From the NCBI GenBank assembly GCA_030562195.1, contig JAUJPP010000007.1:15683769-15747768 (forward strand): 64,000 nucleotides of DNA. Direction: 5' to 3'. The DNA comes from Nipponacmea schrenckii (taxonomy: Eukaryota; Mollusca; Gastropoda; Lottiidae). The translations under genes and the position numbers were made by a program. The first letter of the stretch is position 1. Every line of letters starts with the position of its first letter. Below, piece after piece: positions 58,705 through 64,000 of this stretch. The notes beneath the pieces are model-generated. The model was given only the letters and a program-made list of their open reading frames with translations. It searched no databases and was not told the origin of the DNA.

Positions 58705-59043
58705 TATCAAAGTGATACTGCATCTTAGCATGAACCTAAAATTTTAGTTCTCAATAATTGTCAATATGAGTTTATTTTCATCAGTGAATTTACCTTGTGT
58801 TATAAAGTAACAGAATTCCTTTAAATCTGGAAAACTCACAAAACTAAGTCATTTTTGAAAACGCTTAATCAATTTATTTAGCGTTTATTAATAATCAAAT
58901 GGATATTTAGCATAATTACTTTTTTGGATATTTACATATTTTTATATGTTATTTATGGCAGCAGGTATATTTACTAATGAATATAGTTCTGGCTAGCCAA
59001 GTTTAAAATGTTATGTTCATTCTACGATCTATTATCCCTTTAA
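58705..59043 (+). mobile_element. TTAA MITE, left end eroded
   Basis: The body follows the 19090 copy: TCTTAGCATGAACCTAAAAT, the GAAAACGCTTAATCAATTTA / TTTAGCGTTTATTAATAATC centre, and a right end ATCTATTATCCCTTTAA with TTAA at 59040-59043. It adjoins the start of the BEL/Pao remnant. Confidence 0.75.
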
Positions 59044-59192
59044 CTATTAATGTTCATCTCAGTTTATTTTTTATGTCTGAATAAAGACATTACTGAAAGT
59101 TTATCTCATCTAGAACCTTCTTCTCCCCCTTGCGAAAATTTATTCATGATTCCTGTTGACTAGTAATTTCCTGAGATAAAAGAGAGAATCAA
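59044..59192 (+). other. Possible 5' LTR or leader remnant of the BEL/Pao element
   Basis: Short stretch between the MITE and the first gag ATG, with GAATAAAGAC (59080-59089) as expected near an LTR polyadenylation site. No complete LTR or primer binding site could be delimited. Confidence 0.25.
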
Positions 59193-60114
59193 TATGTCGG
59201 TTTCAGAGGAGACTGTAGCAGATATTAAAGCTGGTTCATCTGAAGAACTGGTGGATGAAACTCCAGAGTGGAAAATACTAAAAACAGAAGAAAGATTCTA
59301 AAAGTTCGAATAACACGAGCCATTAACCGTGTGAGAGAATCTGTGAGAAATATTTAAACTAACATAAGAAAAAATAAAAATTGATCTGAGTGAAACTAAA
59401 CAAGATTGTGAGACTGTGGGAACCCTAAATACTAGTCTTTACAATTTAGTTTTCTTTTTCTGAGATAGTTCGGCTTTATAGATAAGATGATGATTTACTT
59501 TCCTCAATATTTGATATGGAGGAGATTGAAGATTACATAACATCTCTTAATAAGCATATTCAGAGACCCCCCACCCCCTACCCATCTTCCGTTGGTATAT
59601 CAAGAATTCAAGATTTGCCAGTTGCAAATGAGAACAACGATTTGTTGAATCCGTCATCATTACATGGCTGAGACACTTCTAGTAATTTGTCATTTATCAG
59701 AGATACAAGTACAACCAGAGTTAAACCCCGTTACCCAATCTACAACATCTACAGAAATCGCCAAGAAAAATTGAATCACCCTCCCCTTCAGATAAACCTT
59801 TTGACTCATGGATTGATGAACTTAAAGAATATACAGAGAATTTGGCTAGTGAAACTAAAGATATCTCTATTGCTGAGGCTTTATTGAAATTGGAAGCAAG
59901 TCAAGACATTCCTTCTGATCAAATTCCAAAATTCAACGGTGATCCGTCAAGGTATATTGAGTTGATGGAAAAGTTCAAAATTCACATTCATAATAAACCT
60001 CATTTGAAAGATGAAATGAGAATGATTCAATTAACTATGTATCTAGAAGGCAAAGCTAGTCGTGTCATATCAGGAATGGGAAATCAAGGTATGCAACCGC
60101 ACTTAAAACTTTAA
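59193..60114 (+). pseudogene. BEL/Pao retrotransposon gag remnant
   Basis: The first ATG (59193) opens about 35 codons and then hits a stop. The reading continues in other frames. The clearest part (about 59842-60114) encodes a DUF1759-type capsid segment: KFNGDPSRYIELMEKFKIHI, then LKDEMRMIQLTMYLEGKAS. This family is characteristic of Pao/BEL gag. Several frameshifts and stops show it is inactive. Confidence 0.8.
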
Positions 60115-60599
60115 AAGAAGAATTTGGTCAAAAGAGATTGCTAGAACATTTATAAACAAACTGAAAAAGTCTTCAAAATTGGAAATAATTGAGAGAAAAA
60201 AATTGAGATATTTCAATGGAAATAATAAGTTGCATAGCTGCTTTAAAAATGATATTTTATGAGGCTGAAGTCAATGTCAGTGAAACTTTACGTTCTATTG
60301 TAAAACGTTTTCTGATCCATGGATCAGTTCATGGAACAATAGACTCCAATAGACTCAGATAGAAAGAAATCACACCTACAATTCAACATATCAGTGAAAT
60401 ATGGTTAGAAGCATTTTTTATCCTGATTCTGGTGAAATAATGAAACCTGTGAAAAGTGACAATAGTAGTAAATCCTTCACTTTCATCTAATTTTGGAAGA
60501 TCAGGTAACTCTACCCAGAGAGCCTTTCAATACCTGCGTCCAGTGTGTGATTTAAATCACAAAGTATTTGAAGGTCCTACATTCCACAGTCCACATGGT

Positions 60600-61000
60600 A
60601 AAAAGACAAAAAAGGTTGTCTATGTTTAAATATAAATAAAGGTCACAATACAAGAGACTGTCGCAGTAAGAGACAATATTTGTATAATCACGGATCTAAC
60701 TCTTGTATCAGGCACAATGTCAACTTTAGATAGAAATAGTCAAAGTACGATTACCCAATGTTCGATATCGTATATCATAACATTTTTTTTATAAAAAAAA
60801 CTTATAAGAACAAGATTTGCTAAAGATTAAGGTATTCAAGGTCGTCCAGAGAAATTAGATTTAGCAGTAGTAGGTGGTAAATACATAGAGCAGAAATTAA
60901 GAAATTAACTTTCTATTTGTCATCATTGGATGCTGGAGAAGAATTTAAAATAGAAGCACATGAGAATTATTTCAACCATCAGCAGAGTGCCCCTAATAAG
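60600..61000 (+). pseudogene. BEL/Pao nucleocapsid zinc knuckle and protease remnant
   Basis: Near 60620-60670 a Cys-x-Cys...GHNTRDCR pattern marks a decayed CCHC zinc knuckle. Near 60830-60890 a frame encodes GIQGRPEKLDLAVVGGK, similar to the region after the aspartic protease motif of Pao elements. Stops interrupt both parts. Confidence 0.6.
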
Positions 61001-61139
61001 CAAACAACGGTTGAAATGTTTTGCTCATTTAAGAGACATTGAGTTTAAGCATGCATAAAGAGGAGTATACATCATTTTAAGTGTAAAGTACCTAAAGTAT
61101 AGCCATCTTCATGCCGAAGAGGAACTGCGCCAAGGTTTA

Positions 61140-61828
61140 CCTTTTGAACCTTTGGCAAGAAAAACAAAACTAGGATGATATGTTATAGGTCCTTTAAGAA
61201 ACACGAAACAAACTCCTGTTTACCCGGTCAACTTCTCAAGCAAAGTCGATTTACAAACATTTTATGATTTTGAAATTGTAATTGTCCTATCACACCAATA
61301 TCTTTAGGAAATAAATATACATTAAAAATCTTTGAAGACACGTGTACATTAAAAGATAGTCGATTCGGCATATGACTCCCATGGAAAAGAGATCCAAGTG
61401 AATTACCTGAGAGCTACCAAACAGCAGAAAAACGTCTACAATCGCTTGAGAGACAACTACTTAAAGACCCTATTAAAGCTAAATTATATGATGTGATAAA
61501 TGAATATCAGAGAAATGGTTGGGCTTGTAAAGTAAATATGGGAGATAACTACAATTATCCTACTTATTATCTTCTTTTTTACGGAGTGTTTAGACCCGAT
61601 AAACTTTGTACGCCATTAAGAGTTGTATATGATCCTGCTTGTATCATTAATGGTGTATCCTTAAACTCATTTTTGTGTTCAGGCCCTTCTGCGGTTTCGA
61701 GAAAACAAAGTAGCCGTTGCAGGGGACATTTCTTAAATGTTTTTACAAATATGTTTGGAGAGAGAGACACTCATCTTTATCGTTTCCTGTGGCGTAATCT
61801 AGATTTATCAATAGATCCGACTATCTAA
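61140..61828 (+). pseudogene. BEL/Pao reverse transcriptase N-terminal region, copy 1
   Basis: It contains LPESYQTAEKRLQSLERQLL, VINEYQRNGWACKV, RPDKLCTPLRVVYDPACI and NGVSLNSFLCSGP, the order found at the start of Pao-type RT (…RVVFDPA…NGVSLND…GP). Then RFRENKVAVAGDIS is followed by a stop and a frame change. The catalytic Asp-Asp box is not preserved. Confidence 0.85.
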
Positions 61829-61879
61829 GGCATCCTATATTCTACAAAATGATCGTTATATGGATGAATCTGTACATTT

Positions 61880-62295
61880 TATAAACATGTGCTTGTGTAA
61901 TTTAAAACGAATTGTATATCGAAATAATATATGGTTTCTGCGGTCGTGTGCTTGGTCGCCGGGGGGTGGGTTTGTCCGTTTAATGCACGTGTGCTTGTGT
62001 GTTTTGGACGGGTTGTGCATTGGAGTGTTGTGTTTGTTTTTTTTCGGTAGTGTGCTTGATGGCCGGTGAATAGATAATATCTATTGTCTGGCGTTCGGGT
62101 GCATGGCTGTAAAGGGTGTACGGCGTTTCGGTGTGCGGTTTGTTAGATGTGGGCGTTTGTTTTCCGGTGGTCGGGTGCATGGCCGCGGGAACTATATGTT
62201 AAATCTGTCAATTTTATGCACATGTAGTTGTGTATTTTTTCAAATTGTAAGTGAAGTATTGTATATTTATTTTGTGGTCATGTACTTGGTCGCCG
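61880..62295. repeat. GT-rich degenerate repeat inserted in the RT region
   Basis: About four diverged units of roughly 100-116 bp with phrases such as CATGTGCTTGTGTAATTTAA, TGCACGTGTGCTTGTGTG and GTGTGCTTGGTCGCCGG. It is clearly richer in G and T than anything else in the window. It separates the two RT copies. Confidence 0.7.
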
Positions 62296-62850
62296 GACAA
62301 ACCTCCCTTTCAAGCAAAGTCGATTTACAAACATTTTATGATTTAAATTGTTATTTGCTTCCTTTATTAATATTTTTAGCAAATAAATATACATTAAAAA
62401 TCTTGACACGTGTACATTAAAATGTGATTCGATTTGACCCATTGGAAAAGAGATCCAAGTGAATTACCTGAGAGCTACCAAACAGCAGAAAACGTCTACA
62501 ATCGCTTTACAGACTATCGAGTTAATAAGTTTTAAAATCGATGTTTTAAATGAATAAAAGGGAATTGTTGGCTTGTTAAGTAAATATGGGAGATAACTAC
62601 ACTTATCCTACTTATTATCTTCTTTTTTACGAGTTTTTAGACCCGATAAACTTTGTACGCCATTAAGACTTGTATATGATCCTGCTTGTATCATTAATGG
62701 TGTATCCTTAAACTCATTTTTGTGTTCAGGTCCTTGTCTAATAGAAGATTGTTTTAGTGTATTGCTGCGGTTTCGAGAAAACAAAGTAGCCGTTGCAGGG
62801 GACATTTCCTTTGGGATTAGCTGCTGCAGTGACAATAAGAGCTAAACTTG
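62296..62850 (+). pseudogene. BEL/Pao reverse transcriptase region, copy 2
   Basis: Repeats 61234-61760: the AAGTCGATTTACAAACATTT block, the ACCTGAGAGCTACCAAACAG block and the NGVSLNSFLCSGP coding block recur about 1.07-1.1 kb later, with many small deletions. After the GP it retains extra coding sequence up to KVAVAGDIS that copy 1 lacks in part. Confidence 0.8.
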
Positions 62851-63175
62851 CCATGCCATGCAAGAAATTCTGAGATTAAAATCATATGACTGGGATGATT
62901 TATTACATGATTCAATGAGAGAAACATGGATTGATATTTTCCATGAGATCAAACTGTTAGCAACTATAACCTTTCCTAGGTGTGTAAAACCCAACAACAC
63001 AGTTGGACTCCCAGAACTTCACGTATTTGGTGATGCCAGTATAAATGCCCATGGAGCTGTGTCTTATTTATAATGAAATACAGATCAAGGAAGACAGGGA
63101 CGTTTTATGTCAGCTAAGGCAAGAGTTGCGCCCCTTCAACAAACCACAATTCCCAGGTTAGGGCTTATGGCATCC
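62851..63175 (+). pseudogene. BEL/Pao RT-RNase H connection remnant
   Basis: The frame encodes KSYDWDDLLHDSMRETWIDI, then FPRCVK and ELHVFGDASINAHGAVSYL. The last part is the F-x-D-A-S…G-A-V start of the RNase H-like domain in Pao elements. It stops at 63073 and continues in another frame up to the MITE insertion. Confidence 0.8.
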
Positions 63176-63524
63176 TTAAAGGGATAATAGGTCTCAGCAT
63201 GAACAGAAAATTTTTGTTCTCAAGAAAGGTCAATATGAGTATATATTTATCAGGGAACTTACCTGGTGCCTTAAATTATTAGAATCTCTTAAAATATTGA
63301 AAACTCGCAAAACTAAGTCATTTTTGAAAAACGCTTTATCAATTTATTAAGCGTTTTTCAATAATCAAATGCATCTTGAAGGTTAATTACTTAGTTTTTT
63401 GGATATTTATTATTTTTTATGTTATTTATGGTAGTAGGTATATTTACTATTGAATAGAGCTCTTACTGACCAAAATTAAAATTTTCAAATGTTACGTCCA
63501 TTCTAAGACCTATTAACCCTTTAA
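63176..63524 (+). mobile_element. TTAA MITE inserted in the BEL/Pao element
   Basis: Intact ends: TTAA at 63176-63179 followed by AGGGATAATAGGTCT, and AGACCTATTAACCCT followed by TTAA at 63521-63524. The retroelement reading frame on the two sides can be aligned across one TTAA, so the insertion site is certain. Confidence 0.88.
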
Positions 63525-64000
63525 AAGCATCCAGATGGCGAAACAGTTTGCAACAGGTTGAGTGTAAAGCCTAATAAAGTGATTATTTGGTCAGATTCGC
63601 AAGTGGTTCTTCATTGGTTCCTATCTGAAATCTACTAAATTAAAGGCATTCGTCGGAGTTCAAGAATTACTGAAATACATGTAAATCTAATTCGGATATT
63701 TTCAGTTTTAAGTATATATCAAGTCGTCCTAATCCAGCTGATGATTTGAGTAGAGGTGTCCAAGTTAAGTTCTAAATGGTAGATGGATGAGTGGTGCAAG
63801 GTTTTTCAATAGTCCAGAATCCGAATGGCCTGTTGAAAGTTATAACAATAATTTCAATTTAGAAGTCAAACCTGTCAAGATTTTGTGTCATGTTTAAAAA
63901 TCAGAATTATTTATAGATGTTACAAGACTTTCAAATTGATCAAAGTTAGTAAGAGTTACAGTATTTGTTACATTTTGTATCTAAATTACCCATGAAGTCA
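63525..64000 (+). pseudogene. BEL/Pao RNase H and downstream remnant, cut by the window edge
   Basis: Right of the MITE the frame gives NSLQQVECKPNKVIIWSDSQ and VVLHWF, then near 63715-63765 SSRPNPADDLSRGVQV, matching the RNase H and following region of Pao polyproteins. Frameshifts are present. Integrase, if any, lies beyond the window. Confidence 0.7.

Overview
This is an AT-rich (by eye roughly two-thirds A+T) animal nuclear DNA window with spliced genes, large single-exon receptor genes and many decayed mobile elements. It looks lophotrochozoan, most probably a mollusc. That rests on a single-exon Toll-like receptor pair, a large single-exon secretin/adhesion-type GPCR with a somatomedin-B-like domain, BEL/Pao remnants, and non-coding repeats built around TGACCTTGACCTTTGG-like and ACTTCCGG motifs. 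The species cannot be fixed from the sequence.

Layout. 1-5500: the probable first coding exon of an aromatic amino acid decarboxylase-type gene on the minus strand (642-669), then gene-poor DNA and a 22-bp minisatellite (about 4115-4715). 5501-8125: single-exon GPCR (+). 12204-13361: single-exon tyrosylprotein sulfotransferase (-). 13362-22281: gene-poor, with two MITE copies, a tRNA-derived SINE and a perfect 33-bp-arm hairpin (19929-19998). 22282-25803: a complete five-exon ENY2 gene (+). A 1.17-kb element with 35-bp terminal inverted repeats lies in its probable 3' UTR. 30105-40098: a ten-exon gene (+) of unrecognised family whose exon phases all join in frame (579 codons), with a possible shorter isoform ending at 35862; one intron holds a LINE fragment. 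42012-44291: intact Toll-like receptor gene (+). 52819-55252: a second, inverted copy (-) carrying a +1 frameshift. Between the two copies lie a 1.6-kb tandem duplication with poly-A-like tails, a 107-bp higher-order satellite and a 46-bp satellite. 59193-64000: a decayed BEL/Pao retrotransposon with an internal duplication and a MITE inserted at a TTAA, running off the right edge.

The genes do not form a pathway. The themes are: (i) an inverted immune-receptor duplication whose transmembrane/TIR half is almost identical while parts of the leucine-rich repeats have diverged strongly; (ii) several related repeat families spread through introns and intergenic DNA; (iii) short palindromic or regulatory-like octamers (TAGGCCTA, TACCGGTA, ACTTCCGG) that occur far above chance. 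No CRISPR array, operon, tRNA gene or rRNA was seen. I found no clear candidate for a wholly new biological system. The strongest leads are the Toll-like receptor mosaic, the satellite family around it, the long hairpin at 19929, and the unrecognised ten-exon gene.
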